Below are positions 1 through 8,398 of a DNA stretch of 64,000 bases, in pieces. Numbering within the stretch: position 1 is the first letter of the stretch; each line of letters begins with the position of its first letter. The DNA is from BM003 sp963699835 (GTDB taxonomy: Bacteria; Pseudomonadota; Gammaproteobacteria; Steroidobacterales; BM003): contig CAVOVJ010000004.1 of assembly GCA_963699835.1 (NCBI GenBank), forward strand, positions 62,001 to 126,000, in the 5' to 3' direction. The position numbers and the translations under genes are program-made. Below the pieces are notes generated by a model, which worked only from the letters and a program-made list of their open reading frames with translations, was not told the DNA's origin and did not search any database.

Positions 1-1
1 C

Positions 2-124
2 ATATCGGATATCCGCAAAGTGGCGCTCGTGTTCAAAGGGCGAAACTACTACAAACCAGCCGAGCTCTACCCGGTGCTCGGCGTGAAGCCGTTCGTCGCC
101 GCAGCGACACCGGCCAGACAATAA
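2..124 (+). CDS. C-terminal end of a probable amidohydrolase (partial)
   Basis: Only the last 40 codons are present, read in frame from base 2 to the TAA at 122-124. The peptide contains SDIRKVALVFKGRNYYKPAE, which resembles the closing beta-strand segment of imidazolonepropionase/prolidase-like amidohydrolases, where a phrase such as DIR..VALVFKGG precedes the end of the protein. The metal-binding and catalytic part lies to the left of the window, so substrate and activity cannot be inferred. The family assignment rests on this short tail alone and is tentative. Confidence 0.45.
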   Translation: MSDIRKVALVFKGRNYYKPAELYPVLGVKPFVAAATPARQ

Positions 125-128
125 CGAT

Positions 129-185
129 CGCGGTCCGCGCGGGCCCGCAACAGCGGCGCACGCGGGTCCGCGTTCTGCTATTTTT
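129..185 (+). terminator. Possible intrinsic terminator after the amidohydrolase
   Basis: Two GC-rich arms at 129-140 and 161-172 can pair as two 5-bp blocks separated by a small internal mismatch, with a 20-nt loop, and a T-rich stretch (173-185) follows. The position directly after the stop at 124 fits a terminator, but the stem is imperfect and the T run is interrupted. Confidence 0.35.
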
Positions 186-238
186 GGGTTAAACGCAAGC
201 GGCTGCCGACGAATTGACAAAAACTCCGGGGAAAAGCG

Positions 239-673
239 ATGAAAACAGTTAACAGCCTTCTAAACAAGAAAGGCAGGCAAATCTGGGCCATCGGCCCCGA
301 TGCCTCGATTTACGAGGCGGTCAGCATGATGGCCGAGAAAGGGATCGGGGCGCTGCTGGTGATGGAGGGCGAGCACCTGCGCGGCATCGTTTCGGAACGC
401 GACTACGCCCGCAAGGTAATACTCGCCGGAAAGTCGTCGCGACAAACTCCGGTAAAGGAAATCATGACGACCTCGGTGTTGTGCGCGAGGCTCGAGCAAA
501 GCGTCGAGCAATGCCTGGCGCTGATGAGTGACAAGCGAATCCGCCATCTGCCGGTGGCCGAGGGGGACAAGGTGATCGGGCTGGTGTCGATTGGCGACCT
601 GGTCAAGGAGGTGATTGCCGAGCAGCAATTCATCATCGAGCAACTCGAGCACTATATCGCCGGTCAGGTCTGA
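239..673 (+). CDS. CBS-domain pair protein
   Basis: This 144-residue soluble protein consists almost entirely of two CBS motifs (a Bateman module). The first spans roughly residues 15-65 (ALLVMEGEHLRGIVSERDYA) and the second roughly 75-128 (IRHLPVAEGDKVIGLVSIGD). Such stand-alone CBS pairs bind adenosine nucleotides and act as energy or redox sensors; no catalytic domain is attached. The gene stands alone between a possible terminator and the promoter of the cytochrome gene. The start at 239 is preceded by a weak purine-rich ribosome site (GGGGAAAAG). Its partner protein cannot be inferred from the neighbours. Confidence 0.85.
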   Translation: MKTVNSLLNKKGRQIWAIGPDASIYEAVSMMAEKGIGALLVMEGEHLRGIVSERDYARKVILAGKSSRQTPVKEIMTTSVLCARLEQSVEQCLALMSDKRIRHLPVAEGDKVIGLVSIGDLVKEVIAEQQFIIEQLEHYIAGQV

Positions 674-697
674 GCCTGGTACTGCATTGCCACCGCG

Positions 698-726
698 TCG
701 CCCTCGCGGCGGCAAACGGCTATAAT
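698..726 (+). promoter_or_regulatory. Candidate sigma-70 promoter of the cytochrome c5 gene
   Basis: A perfect TATAAT lies at 721-726, about 40 nt before the GTG start at 768. The -35 position at 17-nt spacing (698-703) is a poor match, so the promoter is called mainly on the -10 element and its location between genes. Confidence 0.45.
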
Positions 727-767
727 TTTGCGGTCCTCGACACCGTTGCAATCAAAGGGAAGACCCA

Positions 768-1268
768 GTGAGTCACGATCGCCAGTTTTTTGACACTTTC
801 ATGCTGATTCTCGGCGTGTTGTTCGCCGCGACCATCGCACTGTTTTTCCTCGCCCGGCAGATCCACGCCGAAACCAAGGGGCAACATCATCTCGAGGATC
901 CCGCTGTGCTGGCCAAAACCAGCGAGCGCATCGCTCCGGTAGGCATTGTCATACTGGACGGCGAGGCGGATACCAGCGCCGTCCCCGCCGCAACCGAGAC
1001 GGTCATCGCCCAGGTTCGCACCGGATCGGAAGTCTATGACATCGCCTGCATGGCCTGTCATACGACCGGCGCCGGCGGCGCACCGAAAATCGGCGATGCC
1101 GCAGCCTGGACCGACCGCATCTCCAAGGGCCAGGCAACGCTGGTGGATCATGCGATCAACGGCTTCCAGGGCAATGCCGGCTACATGCCGCCCAAGGGCG
1201 GACGTGCCGATCTGACCGACGACGAAATCAGCGCGGCCGTCGAATTCATGCTGGGCAAGAGCCAGTAA
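768..1268 (+). CDS. Membrane-anchored cytochrome c5-type monohaem protein
   Basis: The 166-residue protein has an N-terminal transmembrane anchor (about residues 10-29, FMLILGVLFAATIALFFLA), a flexible linker, and a C-terminal class I cytochrome c domain with the haem motif CMACH near residue 100. The distal Met ligand is probably in the GYMPPKGG segment. Cytochrome c5 proteins carry electrons in the periplasm between the bc1 complex and terminal oxidases or other reductases. The start codon is GTG. It converges on rep, with only 2 nt between the stop codons. Confidence 0.85.
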   Translation: MSHDRQFFDTFMLILGVLFAATIALFFLARQIHAETKGQHHLEDPAVLAKTSERIAPVGIVILDGEADTSAVPAATETVIAQVRTGSEVYDIACMACHTTGAGGAPKIGDAAAWTDRISKGQATLVDHAINGFQGNAGYMPPKGGRADLTDDEISAAVEFMLGKSQ

Positions 1269-1270
1269 AT

Positions 1271-3325
1271 CTAGCCGTCGCCGAGCAGGCTGCGCAGGTC
1301 GGCGATCGCGGTGCGGCCGCGCTGGCGTCTCTCGTCGGCGCTGACGTTTTCGTCACGCTTTTCCCATTCGATTTCGTCCTTGGGTAATTCCTCGAGGAAC
1401 CGGCTAGGCACGCAATTAAGCGTTTCGCCAAAGCGCTTGCGACTGCGGGAATGGGTGATCGTCAGCCGCCGCCGTGCGCGGGTGATGCCGACATAGGCGA
1501 GACGACGCTCCTCGTCGAGCGCTGCGCCTTCCTGGCAGGCATGATGCGGCAACAGGTTCTCCTCCATGCCGACCAGAAACACCTGGTCGAATTCCAGGCC
1601 TTTTGCCGCATGCAGCGTCATCAGGCTCACGACCTTGCTGCGATCCTCATCGTCGCGATCGACATTATCGAGGATCGCCAGTTGCGCTATCAGCTCGGCC
1701 AGTGTCGCATCGGGACGGTTACGCGCCATCCGCGACAACCAGGCAAACAGTTCACAGACGTTGTCCCACGCACGCCCGGCGGCAGCCGGGTCACGTGCAT
1801 TTTCCTCGATCCAGCTTCGGTACCCGGCCTCGTCCACCAGCGCACGTACGACCCTGACCGCGTCGTCCTGCTCGGCCGCATCGGCCGTTTCGACGATCCA
1901 GCGGGCAAACTGGTGGAGGCGGCGCGCCGAACGCTGCGGCATGTGCGACGCGAGACCGAACTCCAGCGCCGCGGTCAGCAGGCTCGATTGCCGCTGACCC
2001 GCGTATTCCGCCAGCGCCTTCAGGGTCGCGGCACCGATCTCGCGGCGCGGTGTGTTCACGATCCGCAAAAACGCCGTATCGTCGTCGGGGTTGGCCACCA
2101 GGCGCAGGTAGGCCAGCGTGTCCTTGACCTCGGCACGGTCGAAAAACGACAGCCCGCCGCTGAGATGGTACGGAATCTGCTGGGTCCGCAGCGCCTCCTC
2201 GAATGGCCGCGCCTGGTGATTACCGCGGTACAGGATCGCGAATTCTCCCCACTCCGCGGATTTTGTCCGCCGCGCATGGAGAATCTCGCCGACGACCCGT
2301 TGCGCCTCGTCGGTCGCGTCCGCCGCGGACCACACCCGGATGGCGGCGCCGGGTCCGAGTGCGCTCCACAGTCGTTTCTCGAATACATGCGGGTTGTTCG
2401 CAATCAGGCGATTCGCCGCCGACAGAATGCGGCTGCTGGAGCGGTAGTTCTGCTCCAGCTTGACCACGGCAAGGTCGGCGTAATGGTGCTGGAGCTGGAC
2501 CAGGTTTTCCGGCTGCGCGCCGCGCCACGCATAAATGGACTGGTCGTCGTCACCCACCACGGTGAAGTTCGGCTCCGCCCCGGCCAGCAGCCTCATCATT
2601 TCGTACTGGGCACCGTTGGTGTCCTGGTATTCGTCCACCAGCAGATAGCACAGTCTCGCCTGCCATTGCCGACGTACCTCGGCGTCGTCCCGCAGCAATG
2701 TCACCGGCGCGGTGATCAGGTCGTCGAAGTCGAGACCGTTGTAAGCCTTGAGGCTTTCGACATAACGTGAATAGACGCGCGCGGCCTGGAGTTCGAGCGG
2801 GTCCGCGGCCTTTTTTGCCGCCTCGTCCGGCGTAACCAGTGCGCTCTTCCACGCCGAGATCTTCGCCGCGGCGGCCTCTGCCGCGCCGCTCGTGGCATGG
2901 CCGTCCTGTTTCAGAATCTCCTTGACCTGGGACAGACTGTCCGCCGCATCGAATATGCTGAACCCGCGACGATAGCCGAGACGGTGATACTCGGTGCGCA
3001 GTATTCGCAGCCCGAGTTGATGGAAGGTCGAAATGAAAGGCCCGTCCCCGGTCTCTTCGTTGCCGAGCGCCGCCACGCGGGCGCGCATCTCGCGCGCCGC
3101 CTTGTTGGTAAAAGTGACCGCGCAAATCTGCGCCGGGCGAAAGTGACGGCCGCGAATCAGGAAGGCGATTTTCTCGGTGATAACCCGTGTCTTGCCGCTG
3201 CCGGCGCCAGCCAGCACCAGCATCGGCCCGGAGACCTGGGTAACGGCAGCACGCTGCTCGGTGTTGAGCCTGGGACACGGTGGCGGAATACGTCTCGGGA
3301 ACGGGGCGGCGGCGCAGTCTAGCAA
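1271..3325 (-). CDS. rep: ATP-dependent DNA helicase Rep
   Basis: A 684-residue superfamily 1A helicase, close to the usual 670-680 of Rep. Walker A is LAGAGSGKTRVI, motif II is LVDEYQDTN, motif III is VGDDDQSIYAWRGA, and the late motifs include VSLMTLHAAKGLEFD and RRLAYVGITRAR. Rep moves 3' to 5' and clears proteins ahead of replication forks. Recognisable homology begins about residue 20 (LNTEQRAAV). I use the TTG at 3325 because TTGCTAG couples it to the comM stop, giving a 7-nt overlap. No ATG lies close to the conserved start, so the true start is uncertain. Confidence 0.9.
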   Translation of the reverse strand: MLDCAAAPFPRRIPPPCPRLNTEQRAAVTQVSGPMLVLAGAGSGKTRVITEKIAFLIRGRHFRPAQICAVTFTNKAAREMRARVAALGNEETGDGPFISTFHQLGLRILRTEYHRLGYRRGFSIFDAADSLSQVKEILKQDGHATSGAAEAAAAKISAWKSALVTPDEAAKKAADPLELQAARVYSRYVESLKAYNGLDFDDLITAPVTLLRDDAEVRRQWQARLCYLLVDEYQDTNGAQYEMMRLLAGAEPNFTVVGDDDQSIYAWRGAQPENLVQLQHHYADLAVVKLEQNYRSSSRILSAANRLIANNPHVFEKRLWSALGPGAAIRVWSAADATDEAQRVVGEILHARRTKSAEWGEFAILYRGNHQARPFEEALRTQQIPYHLSGGLSFFDRAEVKDTLAYLRLVANPDDDTAFLRIVNTPRREIGAATLKALAEYAGQRQSSLLTAALEFGLASHMPQRSARRLHQFARWIVETADAAEQDDAVRVVRALVDEAGYRSWIEENARDPAAAGRAWDNVCELFAWLSRMARNRPDATLAELIAQLAILDNVDRDDEDRSKVVSLMTLHAAKGLEFDQVFLVGMEENLLPHHACQEGAALDEERRLAYVGITRARRRLTITHSRSRKRFGETLNCVPSRFLEELPKDEIEWEKRDENVSADERRQRGRTAIADLRSLLGDG

Positions 3326-4834
3326 GCGGACCGTTTTAGCTCCAGCGCGCGCAGCGCCAGGGCCTCGGCAATGTCATCGCGGCGACAATCCCGCGCGCCC
3401 GCGAGATCGGCAATCGTCCTGGCCACACGAAGCACCCGGTGGGCAGCGCGCGCCGACAGTCCAAAACGGTCCAAGCGCCTGCGCCAGCAGACGCCGCCCG
3501 ACACTGTCGGGCTCGCAGTAGAGATCGGTTCCGGCAACGTCGAGAGCGGCATTGAGCTGTCCGCAACGCGCCGAATCTGGAGACGGCGGGCAAGCGCCAC
3601 GCGTTCGCGCACCGGCGCCGTGGATTCGCCGCGGTTGCAGCCCGGATAACAATTCGTCGGCACTGACCGGCGCCATCTCCACCTGCAGGTCGATCCGGTC
3701 GAGCAACGGTCCGGAGATGCGCCCGCGGTAGCGGCGCACCTGGTCACGACTGCAATGGCAGCGTCCGCCCGGATCGCCGAGATAGCCGCAGGGACAGGGG
3801 TTCATCGCCGCCACGAGCTGACAACGCGCCGGGTATTCGGCACGGTGCGCGGCGCGCGCGAGACAAACCTGGCCGGTTTCCAGCGGCTCGCGCAACGCCT
3901 CGAGCGCGGCACGACCGAATTCCGGCAGCTCGTCGAGGAACAGTACGCCGCGATGCGCGAGCGATACCTCGCCGGGGCGCGGCGCGGCACCACCGCCAAC
4001 CAGCGCGGCGGTCGAAGCGGTGTGGTGCGGGCTTCGAAACGGCCTCGCGCGCCACCGCCGCGGATCGAAACCCTGGCGGGTGAGCGAAGCGATCGCGGCG
4101 ACCTCGAGCGCCTCCGCCTCGTCCAGCCGCGGCAACAGCGCGGGCAAGCGGGTGGCGAGCATACTCTTGCCGCTACCGGGCAGACCCACAAGCATCAGGT
4201 TGTGTCCGCCCGCCGCCGCGATTTCCAGCGCTCGCCGTGCCTGCACCTGACCTGCAATGTCAGCCAGATCCGCCTCCACCCCGGGCTCGGGGTCGTCACA
4301 GCGCAGCGGTGCCTCGAGGGGGTCGCCGCCACACAGGCTGCGGCAGACATCCAGCAGATGCGCGGCGACTTCAACCCGAATACTCGGCACCAGCGCTGCC
4401 TCGGCGCTGTTGCCACATGGCACGACCAGACGCCGGTCACGGCGGCGCGACTGGAGCAGGGCCGGGAACAGGTCAGGCACCCGGCGTAATTCTCCGCCGA
4501 GTGACAACTCACCGTAGAATTCGACATCGGCGGTTTTCTGCGGCGGTACCTGTGCGGTGGCACTCAAGATGCCGATCGCCACCGCGAGATCGAAGCGCCC
4601 GCCCTCCTTGGGCAGATCGGCCGGAGCAAGGTTGACCGTGATCCGGCGCTGCGGAAATTCGAGACCGGCATTCTGAATCGCCGCGCGCACGCGGTCGCGG
4701 CTCTCACGGACCGCGGTCTCGGCCAGCCCCACAATGGTAAACGCCGGCAGCCCGCCCGAAACATGGACCTCGACCCGCACTTGCGGCGCCTTGAGCCCGT
4801 TTTGCGCGCGGCTCAGAACCGTCGCCAGGCTCAC
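3319..4834 (-). CDS. comM: ComM/YifB Mg-chelatase-like ATPase, three frameshifts
   Basis: ComM is a AAA+ hexameric helicase that promotes branch migration during natural transformation. The N-terminal ChlI-like domain (AFTIVGLAETAVRESRDRV), Walker A (LVGLPGSGKSMLA) and Walker B (GVLFLDELPEF) are intact, as is a Cys cluster (NPCPCGYLGDPGGRC). The C-terminal third switches frame three times: near 3633 (extra C in CC of the coding strand), near 3556-3566 (missing base) and near 3471-3472 (extra G). Correcting these restores GESTAPVRERVALARR, LNAALD and GLSARAAHRVLRVARTIADL and yields about 504 residues, like E. coli ComM (506). Either the gene is broken or, more likely, the sequence has errors. 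It follows ubiK and precedes rep. Confidence 0.88.
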
Positions 4835-4865
4835 GGCCGGCGCCCTCGCGCCATCCGTGCCTCAG

Positions 4866-5178
4866 TCAGGCTTCGGCGCGGGTTTTTTTTTCCTGGTCGA
4901 AGCGGCACCGCCGGCGCGTTTCCCGGCGGCGGACTCGCTGCAGTCCGCGCTCGAGTTCTTCGAGCCGCTCCAGCAACTGCTCCACGCGCTCGCGGGTGCG
5001 CGCCAGCACGCCCGCCTGGACATCGAACTCTTCGCGAGTCACGACATCCATGCGCGCCAGCGTGCCTTGCAGCACGGCAGCGAAAGTTACGTTCTACGTC
5101 AGTGCGAAGATCCGTGATGCCCTCTGGCAGTGCCTCTGCCAGCCGCCTGGCCAGCTCGTCGATGCGCTTTGCATCCAT
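4866..5178 (-). CDS. ubiK: UbiK (BMFP family) ubiquinone accessory factor, frameshift
   Basis: A small coiled-coil protein of the membrane fusogenic family. UbiK helps the soluble ubiquinone-biosynthesis complex work with UbiJ. Residues 1-35 (MDAKRIDELARRLAEALPEG onward) are in one frame. The rest (LQGTLARMDVVTREEFDVQ, then the heptad-rich RERVEQLLERLEELE) is in the next. One extra base near 5079-5082 explains the switch, and correction gives 103 residues. The ATG at 5178 is preferred because an AAGGA ribosome site lies 8 nt upstream; an in-frame ATG at 5187 is an alternative. It is followed by comM, as in many gammaproteobacteria. Confidence 0.85.
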
Positions 5179-5288
5179 CTGAAACATCCTTTGTCGCTTT
5201 GGTCGCATTCTGCTGGGCGGCAGCGTTGCAGTGCAAGCCGCGAAAGCGCCCAAAATGAGGGCATTTGCCACTTCATGGCACAGCAATC

Positions 5289-5303
5289 GCACCCGGATGG
5301 TGC
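5289..5303. promoter_or_regulatory. NtrC-like binding dyad
   Basis: The sequence GCACCCGGATGGTGC is a perfect inverted repeat of GCACC around a 5-nt centre, matching the enhancer consensus of the nitrogen regulator NtrC (GCAC-N7-GTGC type). Its centre (5296) lies about 100 nt upstream of the start expected from the sigma-54 promoter at 5368-5384, a normal distance for an NtrC enhancer. Binding is inferred, not shown. Confidence 0.65.
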
Positions 5304-5367
5304 ACTGCAGCGAAGAGCCAGCATCCAATTTTGCCACTAAGTTATTGAATCGAATAAGAACCCAAAA

Positions 5368-5384
5368 CTGGCACGATTCCTGCT
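5368..5384 (+). promoter_or_regulatory. Sigma-54 (RpoN) promoter of the porin-glnK-amtB operon
   Basis: CTGGCACGATTCCTGCT matches the sigma-54 consensus YTGGCACGRNNNTTGCW at all but one specified position. The invariant GG (5370-5371) and GC (5382-5383) are separated by 10 nt as required. The predicted start is near 5395, about 70 nt before the porin ATG. With the NtrC-like dyad at 5289-5303 this indicates induction on nitrogen limitation. Confidence 0.75.
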
Positions 5385-5465
5385 CTGTATCAGGTTGGTT
5401 AGCAGTTCAGCGCGCGCCGTCGGCGCGACCAAGTCAACTCAACGATACGGGGAAGGAAAACACTG

Positions 5466-6086
5466 ATGCGAATTATCACCACCAGCCTTGCAGCGACGGC
5501 CATGTTGGCCGCGTCCGCGGCTTCGGCCGAAGTCACCGGCAATCTGGGTTTCATGTCCAATTACGTGTTCCGCGGCATCGAGCAGAACGATTCGGCGGCG
5601 ATGGGCGGTCTCGACTGGGAAGGTAGCGGGTTTAACCTGGGCACCTGGGCCGCCGACGTCGGACAAGGGACTCGAGATCGACTTCTACGGCGGTTATGGC
5701 TTCGATCTTGGCGAATTCAATCTCGGGATCGGCGGCACGTATTACTGGTACACGGACAATTTTGACGATGACTACAAGGAAGTGAACCTGTCGGCCGGCT
5801 GGCGCTGGTTCACCGTGAACGCCGATATCGGCCGTGGGACGGCTTCGGCGACGAGCAGGACTACCAGCACTACGCGCTTACCTGGGAATACGAAGGCTTC
5901 TACTTGAAGGCGGCGACGTTCGAGGACGATTTCGACGGCACCTACTACGAGGCCGGTTACAGCACCGAAATAGCCGGCTTTGACCTCTCCGGGGCTTATA
6001 TCTACAGCGACGACGATCTCGTCGGCACCGATGACAACAGCAACCTGATGTTCACGATCAGCAAAACATTCGGCCTGATCGATTGA
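5466..6086 (+). CDS. TorF-family putative outer-membrane porin, two compensating frameshifts
   Basis: The protein begins with a clear Sec signal peptide (MRIITTSLAATAMLAASAASA, cleavage after ASA) followed by short amphipathic strands typical of the Gcw_chp/TorF porin family (LGFMSNYVFRGIEQND). The reading frame changes at the GGG of 5667-5669 (extra G) and returns near 5834-5836 (missing base). The rebuilt protein has 206 residues and ends FTISKTFGLID with a terminal beta-strand. These proteins commonly precede glnK-amtB and probably let small nitrogenous solutes cross the outer membrane, but the substrate is inferred from context only. A sigma-54 promoter lies just upstream, and glnK follows 78 nt downstream. 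Confidence 0.82.
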
Positions 6087-6164
6087 TCGCGGCGCGGCCG
6101 GCCCGACCCGGCTGACCGCGACTGAACAAATCATCGCGAAGAAAACGAGTGGGAGTACACATTA

Positions 6165-6503
6165 ATGAAGCTGATTACAGCAATCATCAAACCCTTCAAG
6201 CTCGATGACGTGCGCCAGGCCGTCGCGGAAATCGGCATCCAGGGGATAACCGTGACCGAGGTGAAGGGCTTTGGCCGCCAGCGCGGCCACACCGAGCTTT
6301 ACCGCGGCGCCGAGTATGTCGTCGATTTTCTGCCCAAGGCAAAAATCGAGATGGCAGTGCCGGAGGACATCGTCGAACAGGTCATCGAGGCGGTCGTCAA
6401 TACCGCACGGACCGGCAAGATCGGCGACGGCAAGGTCTTCGTCAGCGACCTCGAGCAGGTCATTCGCATTCGCACAGGGGAGACCGGACCCGAGGCTGTC
6501 TGA
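6165..6503 (+). CDS. glnK: P-II nitrogen regulator GlnK
   Basis: This 112-residue trimeric signal protein is full length. It carries the T-loop segment GRQRGHTELYRGAEYVVDFL with the uridylylation tyrosine at residue 51 and the C-terminal GKIGDGKVFVSDLEQVIRIR nucleotide- and 2-oxoglutarate-binding region. GlnK proteins bind and block AmtB when nitrogen is plentiful and are modified by GlnD when it is scarce. It lies 29 nt before amtB, the classic glnK-amtB pair, and probably belongs to the operon driven by the sigma-54 promoter at 5368. Confidence 0.95.
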   Translation: MKLITAIIKPFKLDDVRQAVAEIGIQGITVTEVKGFGRQRGHTELYRGAEYVVDFLPKAKIEMAVPEDIVEQVIEAVVNTARTGKIGDGKVFVSDLEQVIRIRTGETGPEAV

Positions 6504-6532
6504 AGCCGGGCCGGTAGAAAGGAGACTCAAAC

Positions 6533-7783
6533 GTGGAAAAACTTCTGGAACTCAGCTACGCGCTGGACACATTCTATTTCCTGATGTCCGGCGCGCTGGT
6601 CATGTGGATGGCCGCCGGCTTCACGATGCTCGAAGCCGGTCTGGTCAGGTCCAAAAACACCGCCGAAATCCTTACCAAAAACGTCGGGCTATATTCAATA
6701 GCCTGCATCATGTACATGGTCTGTGGCTACGGCATCATGTACGGCGACGGCATCTCGAGCTGGCTGCCGTCAATCGGCTTCCTTTCGGCCGATGACAACA
6801 CGGTGGCCGCGGTGACCGCCGGCGGCGACGACGCGCCGTATTACTCGAACCTGTCCGACTTCTTTTTCCAGGTGGTGTTCGTCGCTACCGCGATGTCGAT
6901 CGTTTCTGGCGCGGTCGCCGAGCGCATGAAGCTGTGGTCGTTCTTCGTATTTGCGGTGGTACTGACCGGCTTCATCTATCCGGTTCAGGGCTTCTGGAAA
7001 TGGGGCGGCGGATTCCTCGACCAGGCCGGTTTTCTCGACTTCGCCGGTTCGGGTGTCGTCCATATCTGCGGTGCCGCGGCGGCATTGGCCGGCGTCATTC
7101 TGCTGGGGGCGAGAAAGGGCAAATACGGACCGGGCGGACAAATCAACGCGATCCCGGGCTGTAATCTGCCGCTCGCCACACTCGGCGCCTGGGTGCTGTG
7201 GCTTGGCTGGTTCGGCTTCAACGGCGGTTCGCAGTTAGCCGTCTCGAGTGTCGAAGATGCCAACGCGGTGGCACTGATCTTCGTTAACACCAACATGGCC
7301 GCCGCGGGCGGACTGGTCGTCGCATTGATCACGGCACGATTCCGTTTCGGCAAGGCCGACCTGACGATGGCGCTAAACGGCGCGCTTGCCGGCCTCGTTG
7401 CGATCACCGCCGAGCCGCTGACACCGACACCCGGCATGGCAACCCTGATCGGCGCCGTCGGCGGCGTAATCGTCGTGTTCTCGATCGTGTTTCTCGACCG
7501 CATCAAGATCGACGATCCGGTCGGCGCGATCTCGGTGCACGGCGTGGTCGGTATCTGGGGTCTGCTCGCGGTATGTATCACCAACGCCGACGCCAGCTTG
7601 ATGGCCCAGCTGCTCGGGATCGGGGTGATCTTCGCCTGGGTGTTTGGCGCCAGCTTCCTGGTGTGGGCAGTCATCAAAGCGACGATTGGCATCCGCATCG
7701 ACGAGCAAGGTGAGTATGAGGGCGCGGATCTGGCCGAGTGCGGTCTCGAGGCATACCCCGAGTTCAACACGACATCAGACTGA
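6533..7783 (+). CDS. amtB: Ammonium transporter AmtB
   Basis: A 416-residue integral membrane protein with about 11 hydrophobic helices and the Amt/Rh signatures GFTMLEAGLVRSKN near the N-terminus and FNGGSQLAV in the middle. The two pore histidines are represented by VVHICGAAAALAG and VHGVVGIWGLLAV. It imports ammonium across the inner membrane and is gated by the adjacent GlnK. No separate signal peptide is evident; the first helix starts about residue 12. The start is GTG with AAGGAG 9 nt upstream. A strong terminator follows at 7904-7940. Confidence 0.95.
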   Translation: MEKLLELSYALDTFYFLMSGALVMWMAAGFTMLEAGLVRSKNTAEILTKNVGLYSIACIMYMVCGYGIMYGDGISSWLPSIGFLSADDNTVAAVTAGGDDAPYYSNLSDFFFQVVFVATAMSIVSGAVAERMKLWSFFVFAVVLTGFIYPVQGFWKWGGGFLDQAGFLDFAGSGVVHICGAAAALAGVILLGARKGKYGPGGQINAIPGCNLPLATLGAWVLWLGWFGFNGGSQLAVSSVEDANAVALIFVNTNMAAAGGLVVALITARFRFGKADLTMALNGALAGLVAITAEPLTPTPGMATLIGAVGGVIVVFSIVFLDRIKIDDPVGAISVHGVVGIWGLLAVCITNADASLMAQLLGIGVIFAWVFGASFLVWAVIKATIGIRIDEQGEYEGADLAECGLEAYPEFNTTSD

Positions 7784-7903
7784 TGGGTCTGGCAGGGTTA
7801 CCGTCCGCTGCAGTTATACACAACGCCGCATTCCGGAATCGTGGAATCTCCCCCTCTCGATCCGGGTAAACAGCCCTCGGGCATCTGCGGCGGGCGTTAA
7901 CGG

Positions 7904-7940
7904 AAGGCGGGCCATCATGGCCCGCCTTTTCTTTTTCTTT
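7904..7940 (+). terminator. Rho-independent terminator after amtB
   Basis: A perfect 10-bp stem (AAGGCGGGCC / GGCCCGCCTT) closes a 5-nt loop, and a T-rich tract follows at 7929-7940. It separates the glnK-amtB unit from the second P-II gene. Confidence 0.9.
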
Positions 7941-8003
7941 GCCCGGTCCTCACGGTAGACTGCCTGCATCAAATCCGGTTCGCCGGCTCACGGAGACAGT
8001 CTT

Positions 8004-8342
8004 ATGAAAATGGTCACCGCGATCATCAAACCCTTCCGCCTCGATGATGTCCGGGAAGCGCTGGCCGAACTCGGCGTACAGGGAATAACTGTGACCGAGG
8101 TCAAAGGTTTCGGACGCCAGAAAGGTCATACTGAACTCTATCGTGGGGCAGAGTATGTTGTTGATTTTCTACCGAAAATGAAAATCGAACTGGCTATCGA
8201 GGATGATTTGCTCGAACGCGTGCTGGAGACGATTGTCAGCTCGGCGCGGACCGGCAAGATCGGCGATGGCAAAATTTTTGTTTCGACGCTCGAACAAGCC
8301 ATTCGCATCCGTACCGGCGAAACCGATGGCGACGCGATCTGA
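8004..8342 (+). CDS. Second P-II nitrogen regulator (GlnB/GlnK paralogue)
   Basis: A 112-residue P-II protein very similar to the one at 6165, with the same T-loop (GRQKGHTELYRGAEYVVDFL, Tyr-51) and C-terminal GKIGDGKIFV motif. It differs mainly in the stretch after the T-loop (KMKIELAIEDDLLERVLE). Being separated from amtB by a terminator suggests its own expression, as for a housekeeping GlnB that controls NtrB and GlnE, but sequence alone cannot decide between GlnB and a second GlnK. I see no sigma-54 promoter in the short upstream gap. Confidence 0.93.
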   Translation: MKMVTAIIKPFRLDDVREALAELGVQGITVTEVKGFGRQKGHTELYRGAEYVVDFLPKMKIELAIEDDLLERVLETIVSSARTGKIGDGKIFVSTLEQAIRIRTGETDGDAI

Positions 8343-8398
8343 AGCAGGGCTGCCATGACCCACACAATTGACGGTCGGGGTCCGGAGGATACACAGCG

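Noticed and set aside
214..219. A perfect TTGACA just before the CBS gene
   Set aside because: It is only 20 nt from the start codon with no -10 between, so it cannot be that gene's promoter.
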